A stretch of 64,000 nt of DNA from Paracoccus homiensis (GCF_900111675.1 NZ_FOHO01000003.1:186001-250000), one strand, 5' to 3'. Shown: positions 8,655 to 18,076, counted from the stretch's first letter. Notes: a model not told the origin generated them from the letters alone. Numbers and translations are program-made.

Positions 8655-9014
8655 ATGGCACGAGTTAAATCCGGCAAGGTTACCCACGCCCGCCACAAGA
8701 AGGTCCTTGATAAAGCCAAGGGCTATTACGGCGCGCGTTCGCGGAACTTCCGCACCGCCACCCAGGCCGTCGACAAGGCGAACCAGTACGCCACCCGCGA
8801 CCGCAAGAACCGCAAGCGTAATTTCCGCGCCCTGTGGATCCAGCGGATCAACGCAGGTGTCCGCGCCATCGACGCCGAGATGACCTATTCGCGTTTCATC
8901 AACCTGCTGTCGAAAGCCGGCATCGAGGTGGACCGCAAGGTTCTGGCCGACCTGGCCGTGAACGAGCCCGAAGCATTCGGCGCGATCGTCGAAAAAGCCA
9001 AGGCCGCTGCCTGA
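8655..9014 (+). CDS. rplT: 50S ribosomal protein L20
   Basis: L20 binds 23S rRNA early in assembly of the large subunit and in many bacteria represses its own operon. The 119-residue product has the basic N-terminus [32 protein letters not shown], the conserved [19 protein letters not shown] block and a helical C-terminal domain ending EKAKAAA. Length and motifs are standard. It is the last gene of the operon, with a clear intrinsic terminator 26 bases downstream. Confidence 0.97.
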   Translation: MARVKSGKVTHARHKKVLDKAKGYYGARSRNFRTATQAVDKANQYATRDRKNRKRNFRALWIQRINAGVRAIDAEMTYSRFINLLSKAGIEVDRKVLADLAVNEPEAFGAIVEKAKAAA

Positions 9015-9040
9015 TTTCAGGCTGATCTGGTTTCGGAAAA

Positions 9041-9066
9041 AGCCCGCGATTGTCGCGGGCTTTTTT
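9041..9066 (+). terminator. Intrinsic terminator of rpmI-rplT
   Basis: AGCCCGCGA (9041-9049) pairs with TCGCGGGCT (9053-9061) around a TTG loop, and the hairpin is followed by a T run to 9066. This is a textbook rho-independent terminator. The opposite-strand gene ends at 9079, so it could also help stop that transcript, although the A run needed on the other side is short. Confidence 0.85.
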
Positions 9067-9078
9067 CATGTCCGGAGA

Positions 9079-9603
9079 TCACTGTTTCGGGGCGCGCTGT
9101 ATCAGGGGCCGCAGGCTGGCCAGAAACGCCATGACCGATTGTTTCGTCGCATCGGTGACCGTGCGTTCCAGCCACTTTGCGGTCAGACCGTCACCGGGCG
9201 TCAGCAGCCCGATCAGGCGCGTGGCCGTGGCGGACTGATCGGGCGATAGCGGCAGTTTCCGCGCCTCTTGCAGCAGTTGCAGCCAGTCATGCAGGCGGCG
9301 GGTCTGTCGCAGCGCGGCCGACATCGGCGCGATCAGCGCCGGATCGTCGCGCCAGCTTGCGCCCGCGAACATCTGTTGCGTGACGCGCTGACCTGCGCCG
9401 GCGCAGCTATAGCTGATGCAGCCGGCAAAGCCACGTTCAAGGCGCTGGTCGTGAATGATGCAGCCGCCACAGGATCGCAGGTTCGGGCAGGGGGCGCCCG
9501 CCGGCTTGTCGAGGCCAAAAGCCTCGCCCTTGTCGAAGGCATAGGCAACGCAGCAAAGATCTGCGCAGCGCGAACAATCATCGGCGAAAAAATCTGAACC
9601 CAT
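9079..9603 (-). CDS. Cysteine-cluster (YkgJ-like) protein of unknown function
   Basis: The N-terminal 70 residues hold about ten cysteines: CSRCADLCC, CPNLRSCGGC, and CISYSC further on. This pattern (CxxCxxxCC...CPNL...C...GCxxYxC) resembles the Zn/Fe-binding cysteine-cluster domain of YkgJ-type proteins. It also resembles the N-terminal domain of some actinobacterial pentapeptide-repeat proteins. No pentapeptide repeats are present. The remaining 100 residues are predicted helical, with RQTRRLHDWLQLLQEARKL. No signal peptide is seen, so the site of action is probably the cytoplasm. The gene is divergent from the P450 gene. Function is unknown; metal or Fe-S binding is inference. Confidence 0.75.
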   Translation of the reverse strand: MGSDFFADDCSRCADLCCVAYAFDKGEAFGLDKPAGAPCPNLRSCGGCIIHDQRLERGFAGCISYSCAGAGQRVTQQMFAGASWRDDPALIAPMSAALRQTRRLHDWLQLLQEARKLPLSPDQSATATRLIGLLTPGDGLTAKWLERTVTDATKQSVMAFLASLRPLIQRAPKQ

Positions 9604-9711
9604 CCCGCCGATCGGTGACGGCTTGGCGCGGGCTTGTCAATTTCCGCGATGCCTGGCCGATCTGACAAAGCCGCGATTGTGCGGCGCTGGGAAGGGCGGT
9701 ATCGTTTCCGC

Positions 9712-11094
9712 ATGACAGGGCAGGGCGCAACAGCGACGCAGCCGATGACAGCCCCGCGCGAGGATATTCCGGCGCGCGTGCCTTTGGCGACGCAACCGGT
9801 GGGTGTCCTGCAAACGGTGATGCAGGCACGGCGCAATGTCTTGCAGATCATCCCCGAACTGGCGCTGCGCCAGCCCATCGTGTCGGGAAAGACCGGGATT
9901 CGCTGGCATATGGTGATGGATCCGGCCTCGCTGCGGCATGTGCTGAAGGACCGGGTCGAGGATTATCCGAAATCCGTCGCGACCAAGCTGATCCTGAACC
10001 CGGCTGTCGGCGACAGTCTGTTCGTGGCCGAGGGCGCGCATTGGCGCTGGCAACGGCGGGCGTTGGCCCCGGCCTTTGCGCATCGCAATGTCGTCGGTCT
10101 GGGGCCGGTGATGACCGCGGCCGCCGAGGCCAGCGCGACCCGGCTGGCGCACAGCACTGGGCCGGTCGATGTGTTCGACGAAACCGTCGCGGCGACTTTC
10201 GACGTGATCTCGGATGTGACGCTGTCAGGGGATCAGGGCTTTGACCGCCGCGTCGTGCACCACGCGATCGAGGGGTATATCGCCCAGACGGCCAAGGTCT
10301 CGTTGCTGGATGTGCTGGGCGTGCCCGGTTGGGTGCCGCGTCCGGGCCGCATGTTCGCAGGGGGCGAGTTGAAGCGGATGAAGGCGCTGGCCGACCGCGC
10401 GATTGCCGGTCGCGCATCGCGTGGCCCGCGCGAGGTGCCGGACCTTCTGGATCTGCTGCTGGATGCGCAGGATCCCGAAACCGATCGCCGCATGACGCGG
10501 GATGAGCTGCGTGACAATCTGCTGACCTTCATTGTCGCCGGACACGAAACCACCGCGCTGACGCTGGCATGGTCGCTGTATCTGCTGGCCTTCGATCCGG
10601 CGGTGCAGGACCGCGCCGCAGCCGAGGCCGCGGATGTCCTGCAGGGTCGCGCCGCGACCGCGCAGGATTTCGGACAGCTGCCCCTGATCGGGCGCGTCGT
10701 GAACGAGGCGCTGCGCCTGTATCCACCCGCGGCCTTCCTGTCGCGCACCGCGCAGGCACCCGATACCCTGTGCGGGCGCGAGGTGCGCCCCGGCGACACG
10801 GTCATGCTGCCGATCTACGCGCTGCACCGGCATCACCTGCTGTGGGATCGCCCCGATCATTTCGATCCGGACCGCTTTCTGGAAACGCCCGACCGCTATG
10901 CCTTTCTGCCCTTTGGCGCCGGGCCGCGGATCTGCATCGGCGCAAGCTTTGCCCTGCAAGAGGCGGTAATCATCCTGGCAACCTTGCTGTCGCGGCTGCG
11001 TTTCGACCTTGTACCGGGGCGGCACCCGACGCCGCGGATGATTCTGACATTGCGTCCCCATGGTGGTGTCTGGTTGCGGGTCACGGCACGCTAG
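9712..11094 (+). CDS. Cytochrome P450
   Basis: This heme-thiolate monooxygenase of about 460 residues has all the P450 landmarks in order. They are the I-helix oxygen-activation motif AGHETT, the K-helix E-x-x-R (EALRLYPPAAFLSR), the PDHFDPDRF region and the heme-binding signature FGAGPRICIG with the axial cysteine. The I-helix and K-helix style resembles fatty-acid or CYP4/CYP102-like P450s rather than terpene hydroxylases. Substrate is unknown. No ferredoxin or reductase gene lies nearby, so electrons must come from elsewhere. I place the start at ATG 9712; ATG 9745 is an alternative, and neither has a strong ribosome-binding site. Confidence 0.92.
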   Translation: MTGQGATATQPMTAPREDIPARVPLATQPVGVLQTVMQARRNVLQIIPELALRQPIVSGKTGIRWHMVMDPASLRHVLKDRVEDYPKSVATKLILNPAVGDSLFVAEGAHWRWQRRALAPAFAHRNVVGLGPVMTAAAEASATRLAHSTGPVDVFDETVAATFDVISDVTLSGDQGFDRRVVHHAIEGYIAQTAKVSLLDVLGVPGWVPRPGRMFAGGELKRMKALADRAIAGRASRGPREVPDLLDLLLDAQDPETDRRMTRDELRDNLLTFIVAGHETTALTLAWSLYLLAFDPAVQDRAAAEAADVLQGRAATAQDFGQLPLIGRVVNEALRLYPPAAFLSRTAQAPDTLCGREVRPGDTVMLPIYALHRHHLLWDRPDHFDPDRFLETPDRYAFLPFGAGPRICIGASFALQEAVIILATLLSRLRFDLVPGRHPTPRMILTLRPHGGVWLRVTAR

Positions 11095-11172
11095 GGGCTG
11101 CGTTGCAGCGGTGGCGCGTGGGTTTCCCATGCGTTAAGGCAAGCGAAACGATCCAGAACGAGGGCCAGTCTG

Positions 11173-12579
11173 ATGAATGCCATCATAGACTTTCTGAACA
11201 CGATTTTCTGGGGGTATATCCTGATCTACGGTCTGCTGGCCGTCGGGATCTACTTCACCATCCGCCTTGGCTTTATCCAGTTTCGCAACTTTGGCGAGCT
11301 TTGGCGCTGTGTCTCGGCGTCGGGCGAGACCGACCGCGACGGGATCTCGCCGTTTCAGGCACTGACCGTCAGCCTTGCCAGCCGCGTCGGCACCGGCAAC
11401 ATCGCCGGGGTCGCGGTCGCGCTGACCTATGGCGGGCCGGGGGCGATCTTCTGGATGTGGATGGTCGCGCTGGTCGGTATGGCCACGGCCTATGCCGAAT
11501 CGACGCTGGCGCAGCTGTACAAGGTGCATGGTCCCGGCGGCATGTATCGCGGCGGCCCTGCCTATTACATCTCGCAGGGGTTGCGTCAGCCCTGGCTGGC
11601 GGCGCTGTTCTCGATCGCGCTGATCCTGTCTTTCGGTCTGATCTTCAACGCCGTTCAGGCAAACTCGATCGCCGAAGCGGTCGAGCGGTCCTTCGGCGTG
11701 AACAAGGCGCTGGTCGGCGTCGCACTGGCCGCGCTGACCGCGATCATCATCTTTGGCGGCATTCCGCAGATCGCGCGCGTGGCCGAAAAGGTGGTCCCGG
11801 CCATGGCGGGCCTGTACCTGCTGGCGGCGATCATCGTGCTGGTGATGAATGCGGGCGCCGTGCCGGGCATCCTGGTCGGCATCGTGAAATCGGCCTTCGG
11901 TCTGCAAGAGGCTGTCGGCGGCGTGACCGGCGGCGTCATTGCGGCCGCGATGAACGGCATCAAGCGGGGCCTGTTCTCGAACGAGGCCGGGATGGGGTCC
12001 GCCCCCAATATCGCGGCGGTTGCCGTGCCCGCCCCGCATCATCCCAGTTCGCAGGGCTTCGTGCAGGCGCTTGGCGTGTTCATCGACACGCTGCTGATCT
12101 GCACCGCGACCGCGGTGATGATCCTGCTGGCCGATGTCATGCCCTCGGAACAGCTGACCGGCGTGAACCTGACGCAGGCCGCGCTGACCGATCATTTCGG
12201 CGGCATGGGCGGCATCTTCGTGGCAGTGGCGATCTTCTTCTTCGCCTTCACCTCGATCATCGGCAACTATTCCTATGCCGAAAACGCGGTGATCTATCTG
12301 GGTGGCGGCAAGACCGGGGTTCTGGTCATGCGGATCGCCGTTCTGGGCATGGTCGTCTGGGGCGCGATGCAGGCGGTCTCGACCGTGTTCAATTTTGCCG
12401 ATGCCAGCATGGGCCTGATGGCGACGATCAACCTTGTGGCCATCGTGCTGCTGTCGGGGACGATCGCCTATGTGACGCGCGACTACCTGAAACAGCGTCG
12501 CGCCGGGCAAGAGCCGCGCTTCCACATCACCGACCACCCGGAAATCGCGCCGGGCGTCAATCGCGAGATCTGGAAGTGA
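11173..12579 (+). CDS. Sodium:alanine symporter (AGCS family)
   Basis: This 468-residue inner-membrane protein belongs to the alanine or glycine:cation symporter family, which imports small amino acids with Na+. About ten hydrophobic helices are visible. Family signatures include FQALTVSLASRVGTGNIAGVA near residues 60-80, GPGGMYRGGPAYYI, and GLFSNEAGMGSAPNIAAVA in the second half. The start ATG follows GAGGG. The gene is single, with a perfect GC hairpin immediately downstream. Its context (P450 upstream, pheS downstream) does not indicate a particular substrate. Confidence 0.92.
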   Translation: MNAIIDFLNTIFWGYILIYGLLAVGIYFTIRLGFIQFRNFGELWRCVSASGETDRDGISPFQALTVSLASRVGTGNIAGVAVALTYGGPGAIFWMWMVALVGMATAYAESTLAQLYKVHGPGGMYRGGPAYYISQGLRQPWLAALFSIALILSFGLIFNAVQANSIAEAVERSFGVNKALVGVALAALTAIIIFGGIPQIARVAEKVVPAMAGLYLLAAIIVLVMNAGAVPGILVGIVKSAFGLQEAVGGVTGGVIAAAMNGIKRGLFSNEAGMGSAPNIAAVAVPAPHHPSSQGFVQALGVFIDTLLICTATAVMILLADVMPSEQLTGVNLTQAALTDHFGGMGGIFVAVAIFFFAFTSIIGNYSYAENAVIYLGGGKTGVLVMRIAVLGMVVWGAMQAVSTVFNFADASMGLMATINLVAIVLLSGTIAYVTRDYLKQRRAGQEPRFHITDHPEIAPGVNREIWK

Positions 12580-12592
12580 TCTGACATATCCC

Positions 12593-12618
12593 GGAAAGGC
12601 CCCGCACGGGGCCTTTCC
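12593..12618. terminator. Hairpin after the AGCS symporter gene
   Basis: GGAAAGGCCCCG and CGGGGCCTTTCC form a perfect 12-bp stem with a CA loop, 14 bases after the stop codon. There is no T run beyond CTTG, so termination may be partial or the hairpin may protect the mRNA 3' end. Confidence 0.55.
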
Positions 12619-12718
12619 CTTGCCGCGATGTGCCTTTGGCGCAGCTTTGTCGGGGCGCAGCCTTTCCCCGACCGCTGACAAGTGCTAACCGATGCGCGAC
12701 CAGCACCCCGAGGCTTAC

Positions 12719-13798
12719 ATGGACGATCTGACCCCCCTTCGCCAGCAATGGCTTGACCGCATCAAGGATGCCGCCGACCCCTCTGCGATCGAGGATGTGC
12801 GCCTTGCCGCCCTTGGCAAGAAAGGCGAAATCAGTCTGAAGATGCGCGAACTGGGCAAGATGACGCCCGAGGAACGCCAGACCACCGGCCGCGCCCTGAA
12901 CGAGCTGCGCGACGAAATCGACACCGCCCTGCGCGCCCGCAAGGCCAGCCTGGAAGATGCCGCACTTGAGGCGCGACTGGCCGGTGAATGGCTGGATGTG
13001 ACGCTGCCGGGGCGGCCGCGCCGTCAGGGCACGATCCACCCGATCAGCCAGGTGACCGAAGAGATCAGCGCGATCTTTGCCGATATGGGTTTCGCCGTGG
13101 CCGAAGGCCCGCAGGTCGAAACCGACTGGTATAATTTCGACGCGCTGAACATTGCCCCCGAACATCCTGCGCGTCAGGAACATGACACCTTCTTCATGCA
13201 TCGCGCGCCCGGCGACGACCGCCCGCCGCATGTGCTGCGCACGCATACCAGCCCGGTCCAGATCCGCGCCATGCAGGATCAGGGCGCACCGATCCGCGTG
13301 ATCGCGCCGGGCCGTGTCTACCGGATGGACATGGACCAGACCCACACCCCGATGTTCCACCAGATCGAAGGTCTGGCCATCGACCGCGTCATTTCGATGG
13401 CGCAGCTGAAATGGGTGCTGGAACAGTTCTTTTCGGCCTATTTCGGCAAGCCGGTGAAAACCCGCTTCCGGGCCAGCCATTTCCCCTTCACCGAACCCTC
13501 GGCCGAGGTCGATATCCAGTGCAGCTGGGAAGGCGGCACGCTGAAGGTGGGCGAGGGCGACGGCTGGCTGGAGGTGCTGGGCTCGGGCATGGTCCATCCG
13601 CATGTCCTGCGCTCGGGCGGGATCGACCCGAACGAATGGCAGGGCTTTGCCTTCGGCATGGGGATCGACCGGATGGCGATGCTGAAATACGGCATCCCCG
13701 ACCTGCGCGCCTTTTTCGAAAGCGATCTGCGCTGGCTGAAGCATTTCGGCTTCATGCCGGGCGATGTGCCCTCGGTCGCGGGTGGCCTGAACAGATGA
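12719..13798 (+). CDS. pheS: Phenylalanyl-tRNA synthetase alpha subunit
   Basis: PheS is the catalytic subunit of the (alpha-beta)2 enzyme that charges tRNA-Phe. The 359-residue product has an N-terminal coiled-coil arm and the class II motif 1 region [11 protein letters not shown]. Motif 2 reads [14 protein letters not shown], with the [12 protein letters not shown] segment following it, and motif 3 is [14 protein letters not shown] near the C-terminus. ATG 12719 follows GAGG and gives the conserved MDDL start; an in-frame ATG at 12692 would add nine residues. Its stop overlaps the YrhK-type gene by ATGA. pheT does not follow directly and is not in the window. Confidence 0.96.
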   Translation: MDDLTPLRQQWLDRIKDAADPSAIEDVRLAALGKKGEISLKMRELGKMTPEERQTTGRALNELRDEIDTALRARKASLEDAALEARLAGEWLDVTLPGRPRRQGTIHPISQVTEEISAIFADMGFAVAEGPQVETDWYNFDALNIAPEHPARQEHDTFFMHRAPGDDRPPHVLRTHTSPVQIRAMQDQGAPIRVIAPGRVYRMDMDQTHTPMFHQIEGLAIDRVISMAQLKWVLEQFFSAYFGKPVKTRFRASHFPFTEPSAEVDIQCSWEGGTLKVGEGDGWLEVLGSGMVHPHVLRSGGIDPNEWQGFAFGMGIDRMAMLKYGIPDLRAFFESDLRWLKHFGFMPGDVPSVAGGLNR

Positions 13799-14085
13799 GC
13801 TTCTGGCGCGGGATCTTCCATCACGACCGCCGCGAGGCGACACCGGAATCCCGTCGCCTTTATGCCCGGTTCGAACTGGCCCACACCGCTGTCGATTTCT
13901 CTGCGGCGGTGTGTTTCATCATCGGCTCGGTGATGTTCTTTTCCGAGGCTTGGACCTATACGGCGACCTGGTATTTCACCGTCGGATCGGTGTTCTTCGC
14001 GATGAAGCCGACGCTGAAACTGTGGCGCGAGGTCAGATTGTACCGCATGGGGCAGACCGACGAATTGGCCAGGCGGGTCGAATAG
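13795..14085 (+). CDS. YrhK-domain membrane protein
   Basis: The 96-residue product starts [35 protein letters not shown] and has two hydrophobic segments ([15 protein letters not shown] and [15 protein letters not shown]). It ends in a basic tail ([13 protein letters not shown]). This matches the YrhK-like domain, a small membrane module of unknown function common in Alphaproteobacteria. Start and pheS stop overlap as ATGA, so it is translated from the pheS mRNA. No catalytic residues can be named. Confidence 0.8.
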   Translation: MSFWRGIFHHDRREATPESRRLYARFELAHTAVDFSAAVCFIIGSVMFFSEAWTYTATWYFTVGSVFFAMKPTLKLWREVRLYRMGQTDELARRVE

Positions 14086-14275
14086 ACCCGGTCAGGGCGC
14101 GGTGACCTGCGGGGATGGATTGCCTTGGGTCTGTCCGTATTTGACCGCCGCATTCCGCCGTCGCGGCGCCTTTGCCCGGCGTGCCGAACCGCCCAGCAGG
14201 CAATGTGCAAAGGCTGGACCTTGGCCCGCAATTGCGCCATACCTCATCCAGACCGAGAGAGTGAGGTTTGCGCCG

Positions 14276-14659
14276 ATGTCTTTGAAATCCACACTGCTTC
14301 GCGCCCTGACCTGGTGGAACAGCCAGACGCTGAACACCCAGTTCTGGACATGGCGCAATGGCGTCAAGGTGGGTGAGGACGCCGATGGCAATGTCTTTTA
14401 CCAGAACAAGGACGGCAAGCGTCGCTGGGTGATCTACAAGGGCGAGGCCGAGGCAAGCCGCGTCAGCCCGGAATGGCACGGCTGGCTGCATCACACCTGG
14501 GCGGAACCCCCGACCAAGGCGCCATTGCCGCATAAACCCTGGGAAGAGCCGCATCTTGCCAATATGACCGGCACCTCGGGGGCCTATCACCCCGCAGGGT
14601 CGCTGTATCGCGCCGAGCCCGAGCCGCGCCGCGATTATGATGCGTGGCAACCCGAATAA
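14276..14659 (+). CDS. NDUFA12 (B17.2)-type NADH:ubiquinone oxidoreductase subunit
   Basis: This is the bacterial homologue of the mitochondrial complex I accessory subunit NDUFA12, known to be part of Paracoccus denitrificans complex I. The 127-residue product carries the family motifs [19 protein letters not shown] near residues 24-42, [25 protein letters not shown], and [16 protein letters not shown]. No signal peptide or membrane segment is seen, so it should sit on the cytoplasmic peripheral arm. The ATG follows GTGAGG. Its stop abuts the mlaD-like start directly (TAAATG). The 190 bases upstream hold no gene I can support. Confidence 0.92.
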   Translation: MSLKSTLLRALTWWNSQTLNTQFWTWRNGVKVGEDADGNVFYQNKDGKRRWVIYKGEAEASRVSPEWHGWLHHTWAEPPTKAPLPHKPWEEPHLANMTGTSGAYHPAGSLYRAEPEPRRDYDAWQPE

Positions 14660-15139
14660 ATGTCCCTGACCTCTGAAATCCGTGGCGAACAGCGGGCCGA
14701 GCTGATCGCCGGTTTTGTCGTCTTGGCGGTTGCGCTGGGGTTTCTGGGCTGGGCCCTGGGCAAGGATCTTCTGCCGGGACGGGGCTATGAGGTGACAGCC
14801 TCGTTTCCCGATGTCGATGGGGTCGAGATCGGGACCGAGGTTCGACTGGCGGGCGTGAAGGTGGGCCGCGTCACCGAAATCGCGCTGAACCCGCAAACCT
14901 ATATGGCCGATGCCCGCATCCGCATTCCCGATGAGGTCGTGCTGCCCGCCGACAGCGCCGCGATCATCCAGTCGGACGGTCTGCTGGGCGGTGCCTATAT
15001 TCAGTTGCAGCCCGGCGGCAGTCTGGACAATCTTGCGCCCGGCGATGAGATCGAAGATGTGCAGGGCGCTGTCAGCCTGTTGCAGTTGATGATGAAATTC
15101 GTCGACAGCCAATCTTCCGACGAGGATACGCAGCCATGA
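14660..15139 (+). CDS. mlaD: MlaD-type phospholipid transport protein (MCE domain)
   Basis: MlaD forms the periplasmic hexameric ring of the Mla system that moves phospholipids between outer and inner membrane. The 159-residue product has an N-terminal membrane anchor (ELIAGFVVLAVALGFLGWALG, about residues 13-33). A single MCE domain follows, with EVTASFPDVDGVEIGTEVRLAGVKVG. Its C-terminus contains LLQLMMKFV, the kind of pore-lining helix seen in MlaD. The mlaFEBC genes are not adjacent, and the gene instead sits between the NDUFA12 and DUF2155 genes. The end overlaps the next start by ATGA. Confidence 0.88.
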   Translation: MSLTSEIRGEQRAELIAGFVVLAVALGFLGWALGKDLLPGRGYEVTASFPDVDGVEIGTEVRLAGVKVGRVTEIALNPQTYMADARIRIPDEVVLPADSAAIIQSDGLLGGAYIQLQPGGSLDNLAPGDEIEDVQGAVSLLQLMMKFVDSQSSDEDTQP

Positions 15140-15495
15140 TCCGTGCCGCCCTGACTGTCCTGACCCTGCTATGCGCGACATCGGTGGCTGCTCAGGAACA
15201 GGTGGCCCGGTCGGGTGGTGCGCTGTTGCGCGGTCTGGACAAGGTATCGGGCCGGACCACGGATATGGAGATCGCCGTTGGCGAGGCGCTGCGCTATGGC
15301 CGGCTGGAGGTGCGTCTGGGCGAATGTCGCTATCCGGCCGCCGATCCCAGTTCCGATGCCTATGCACAGCTGACGATCCGCGACCTGTCGCAGAACCTGA
15401 CCCTGTTCAGCGGCTGGATGGTGGCCAGCTCGCCCGCGCTGTCGGCGCTGGACGATGCGCGCTATGATGTCTGGGTGATTTCCTGCAAAAGCTGA
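15136..15495 (+). CDS. DUF2155 secreted protein
   Basis: The 119-residue product has a signal peptide (cleavage near SVAAQEQ). The domain that follows contains LDKVSGRTTDMEIAVGEAL, a conserved cysteine in GECRYP, and the closing LDDARYDVWVISCKS. This is the DUF2155 family, found widely in Alphaproteobacteria and of unknown function. The two cysteines could form a periplasmic disulfide. The start overlaps mlaD by ATGA, and the 3' end overlaps the convergent aat gene by 34 bases. Confidence 0.85.
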   Translation: MIRAALTVLTLLCATSVAAQEQVARSGGALLRGLDKVSGRTTDMEIAVGEALRYGRLEVRLGECRYPAADPSSDAYAQLTIRDLSQNLTLFSGWMVASSPALSALDDARYDVWVISCKS

Positions 15496-16091
15496 TCCGC
15501 GCCGGGGATCGCCTGTGCGGTCAGGTCGCAATCACGCTTGATCGCCTGTGCCAGCTGCCTCCGGTATTGATCGCGGGGAATTTCGCGCCCGCCCATGCGT
15601 GACAGATGCGGGGTCAGGAATTGCGTGTCGAACAGCTTGAACCCGCAATGGCGCAATTGCTGCGAGGTCCACAACAGGGCCATTTTCGACCCGTTCGTTC
15701 GTGCCGAGACCATTGATTCGCCGAAAAAAGCGCCCCCGATCGTGACGCCGAAGATCCCGCCGGCGAACTGTCCGTCATAGCGGATCTCGATTGAATGGGC
15801 GTGGCCGGAGGCATGAAGGTCGCGGTAAAGCTGACGCAGCGGTGCGTTGATCCATGTCGTCGCCCGCGCGGCGCAGGCGGCCACGACGGCATCGAAATTG
15901 TCGTTCAGATGCGCGCTCCAGCCGCCGCGGCGCAACTCGCGTCGCAGCGACCGCGAGGCATGGACGCCCCCGACCGGCAGCACGCCGCGCAGCGGCGGAT
16001 CGAACCAGTAAAGGTTCGGATCCTCGGCGCTTTCGGCCATCGGAAAGACGCCCTGCGCATAGCCGGACAGCAGTTGCGCGGGCGTCAGCAT
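15462..16091 (-). CDS. aat: Leucyl/phenylalanyl-tRNA--protein transferase
   Basis: Aat adds Leu or Phe to proteins with N-terminal Arg or Lys, marking them for ClpS/ClpAP degradation (N-end rule). The 209-residue product contains LLSGYAQGVFPMAES, WFDPPLRGVLP, the segment SIEIRYDGQFAGGIFGVTIGGAFFGESM, and LFDTQFLTPHLSRMGG. All of these are conserved in the family. It begins 9 bases after accC on the minus strand, so accB-accC-aat probably form one operon. Its 3' end overlaps DUF2155 on the opposite strand. Confidence 0.94.
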   Translation of the reverse strand: MLTPAQLLSGYAQGVFPMAESAEDPNLYWFDPPLRGVLPVGGVHASRSLRRELRRGGWSAHLNDNFDAVVAACAARATTWINAPLRQLYRDLHASGHAHSIEIRYDGQFAGGIFGVTIGGAFFGESMVSARTNGSKMALLWTSQQLRHCGFKLFDTQFLTPHLSRMGGREIPRDQYRRQLAQAIKRDCDLTAQAIPGADQLLQEITQTS

Positions 16092-16100
16092 CCCGTTGGA

Positions 16101-17447
16101 TCAGCCGAATTTCTGATCCAGCCAGCGTTCCAGCCAGTGGATCGAGTAGTTGCCCGACTGGATGTCGGGTTCGTCCAGAAGCGCGCGGAACAGCGGCATG
16201 GTCGTGTCCACACCGTCCACGATCATCTCGCCCAGGGCACGGTCCAGACGGGCCAGCGCCTCGCGGCGGTCGCGGCCATGGACGATCAGCTTGCCGATCA
16301 GGCTGTCATAATAGGGCGGGATCGAATAGCCCTGATACAGCGCCGAATCGATCCGGACACCCAGACCGCCGGGGGCGTGATACTGGCTGATCTTGCCGGG
16401 GCAGGGAGAGAAGTTCGGCACCTTCTCGGCATTGATCCGCACCTCGATCGCGTGGCCGCTGATCGTCAGGTTGTCCTGCTGGAATTCCATTTCCTCGCCC
16501 GCCGCGACAAGGATCTGCTGACGCACCAGATCGACGCCGAAGATGGCTTCGGTGACGGGGTGTTCCACCTGCAGACGGGTGTTCATCTCGATGAAGTAGA
16601 ACTCGCCATCCTCATACAGGAACTCGATCGTGCCGGCACCGGCATAGCCGATCTTGGCGACGGCATCGGCGCAGGTCTTGCCGATGCGGGCGCGTTCCTC
16701 GGGGCTGATCGCGGGGCCGGGGGCCTCTTCCAGCACCTTCTGATGACGGCGCTGCAGCGAACAGTCGCGTTCGCCCAGATGCACGGCGCGGCCCTTGCCG
16801 TCGCCAAAGACCTGAATTTCGATATGGCGGGGCTTTTGCAGGTATTTCTCGATATAGACATCGGGATTGCCGAACGCGGCCTTGGCCTCGGCGCGGGCGG
16901 TGCGGAATGCGACCTCCAGCCCCTTTTCGTCCTGCGCGACCTTCATGCCGCGCCCGCCGCCGCCTGCGGTGGCCTTGATGATGACGGGATAGCCGATCTG
17001 GCCCGCGACGCGCTTGGCCTCATCGACATCGTTCACGCCGCCATCGCTGCCCGGAACGCAGGGCACGCCAAGGTTCTTCATCGTGTCCTTGGCGGTGATC
17101 TTGTCGCCCATGATGCGGATATGTTCCGCACGCGGGCCGATGAAGGTCAGGTCGTGATCCTCGACCATCTGCACGAAGGCCGCGTTTTCCGACAGAAAGC
17201 CGTAGCCCGGATGGATCGCCTGGGCGCCGGTGATCTCGCAGGCCGAGATGATGGCGGGCATGGACAGATAGCTGGCAGACGAGGGCGCGGGCCCGATGCA
17301 GACCGATTCATCGGCCATGCGGACATGCATCGCATCCGCGTCGGCGGTGGAATGGACCGCGACCGAGGCGATGCCCATTTCCCGGCAGGCGCGGATCACG
17401 CGCAGCGCGATCTCGCCCCGGTTGGCGATCAGGATCTTGTCGAACAT
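16101..17447 (-). CDS. accC: Acetyl-CoA carboxylase, biotin carboxylase subunit
   Basis: AccC uses ATP and bicarbonate to carboxylate biotin on AccB, the first half-reaction of fatty acid synthesis. The 448-residue product is full length. It begins [17 protein letters not shown] and has the ATP-grasp glycine-rich loop [13 protein letters not shown]. Other family signatures are [16 protein letters not shown], the catalytic region [16 protein letters not shown], and [11 protein letters not shown]. accB lies 7 bases upstream and aat 9 bases downstream, so transcription is probably shared. Confidence 0.97.
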   Translation of the reverse strand: MFDKILIANRGEIALRVIRACREMGIASVAVHSTADADAMHVRMADESVCIGPAPSSASYLSMPAIISACEITGAQAIHPGYGFLSENAAFVQMVEDHDLTFIGPRAEHIRIMGDKITAKDTMKNLGVPCVPGSDGGVNDVDEAKRVAGQIGYPVIIKATAGGGGRGMKVAQDEKGLEVAFRTARAEAKAAFGNPDVYIEKYLQKPRHIEIQVFGDGKGRAVHLGERDCSLQRRHQKVLEEAPGPAISPEERARIGKTCADAVAKIGYAGAGTIEFLYEDGEFYFIEMNTRLQVEHPVTEAIFGVDLVRQQILVAAGEEMEFQQDNLTISGHAIEVRINAEKVPNFSPCPGKISQYHAPGGLGVRIDSALYQGYSIPPYYDSLIGKLIVHGRDRREALARLDRALGEMIVDGVDTTMPLFRALLDEPDIQSGNYSIHWLERWLDQKFG

Positions 17448-17454
17448 GGGCGCC

Positions 17455-17970
17455 TCACTCGACGACCATCAGGGGGGCGCCGAACTCGACCGGGCTGCCG
17501 TCATCGACCAGAATGCGCTTGACCGTCCCTGCGCGGGGCGCGGGGATGTGGTTCATCGTCTTCATGGCCTCGACGATCAGCAGTGTCTCGCCCTCGGCGA
17601 CCTTCTGGCCGATCTGCACGAAAGGTGCCGCGCCGGGTTCGGCGGCCAGATAGACGGTGCCGACCATGGGCGAGGTGACCGCGCCGGGCAGGCTGGCCGG
17701 ATCTTCATTCGCGGCCGGGGCCGCAGGAGCCGCGGCTGCCGGTGCGGCGGCAGGTGCCGCCGGTGCGGGCAGGGCCGCAGGGGCCGGTGCCGCGTGGGTC
17801 ACGATCTGCTTGCCGTGTTTCGAAAGGCTCACGGTCAGGCGGTCATGTTCGCCATATTCGCGCTTGACCGAAATCTCGCTGAGCGCGCTTTCGTTCAGCA
17901 ATTCGGCCAAGGCCTGAATGAAAGAGACGTCGCCATCGTGTAGCTTGTCGTTCTTGGGTGCGTTGCTCAT
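17455..17970 (-). CDS. accB: Biotin carboxyl carrier protein of acetyl-CoA carboxylase
   Basis: AccB carries the biotin that shuttles CO2 from AccC to the AccAD transferase. The 171-residue product has an N-terminal helical domain and an Ala/Pro-rich flexible linker at about residues 60-90. The biotinyl domain has the lysine K137 in [10 protein letters not shown] and the characteristic thumb region. The start [10 protein letters not shown] gives the expected length; the in-frame upstream extension has no family similarity. It is first in the accB-accC-aat run. The 134 bases upstream hold the hisE terminator and presumably the acc promoter. Confidence 0.96.
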   Translation of the reverse strand: MSNAPKNDKLHDGDVSFIQALAELLNESALSEISVKREYGEHDRLTVSLSKHGKQIVTHAAPAPAALPAPAAPAAAPAAAAPAAPAANEDPASLPGAVTSPMVGTVYLAAEPGAAPFVQIGQKVAEGETLLIVEAMKTMNHIPAPRAGTVKRILVDDGSPVEFGAPLMVVE

Positions 17971-18050
17971 GCCGTCCTCTGCCGTGTTTTCTGTCTGCCT
18001 GCGGGAAATGCGGCGGTTGCGCCGCTTATAGCCTTTGATAAGGACCAAGG

Positions 18051-18076
18051 AAAAGCCCCCGCCTTTCCGACGGGGG
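18051..18076 (-). terminator. Intrinsic terminator of hisF-hisE
   Basis: On the minus strand CCCCCGTC (18076-18069) pairs with GGCGGGGG (18063-18056), with one G-U pair and a GGAAA loop, and is followed by CTTTTCC. It lies 28 bases beyond the hisE stop. Confidence 0.7.

Noticed and set aside
10569..12584. A 671-codon open frame on the plus strand
   Set aside because: It crosses the end of the P450 and the whole AGCS symporter in another frame and has no recognisable domain.
14092..14391. Possible small minus-strand gene in the gap before the NDUFA12 homologue
   Set aside because: It overlaps the NDUFA12 gene and its residues match no family; the 190-base gap shows no convincing gene.
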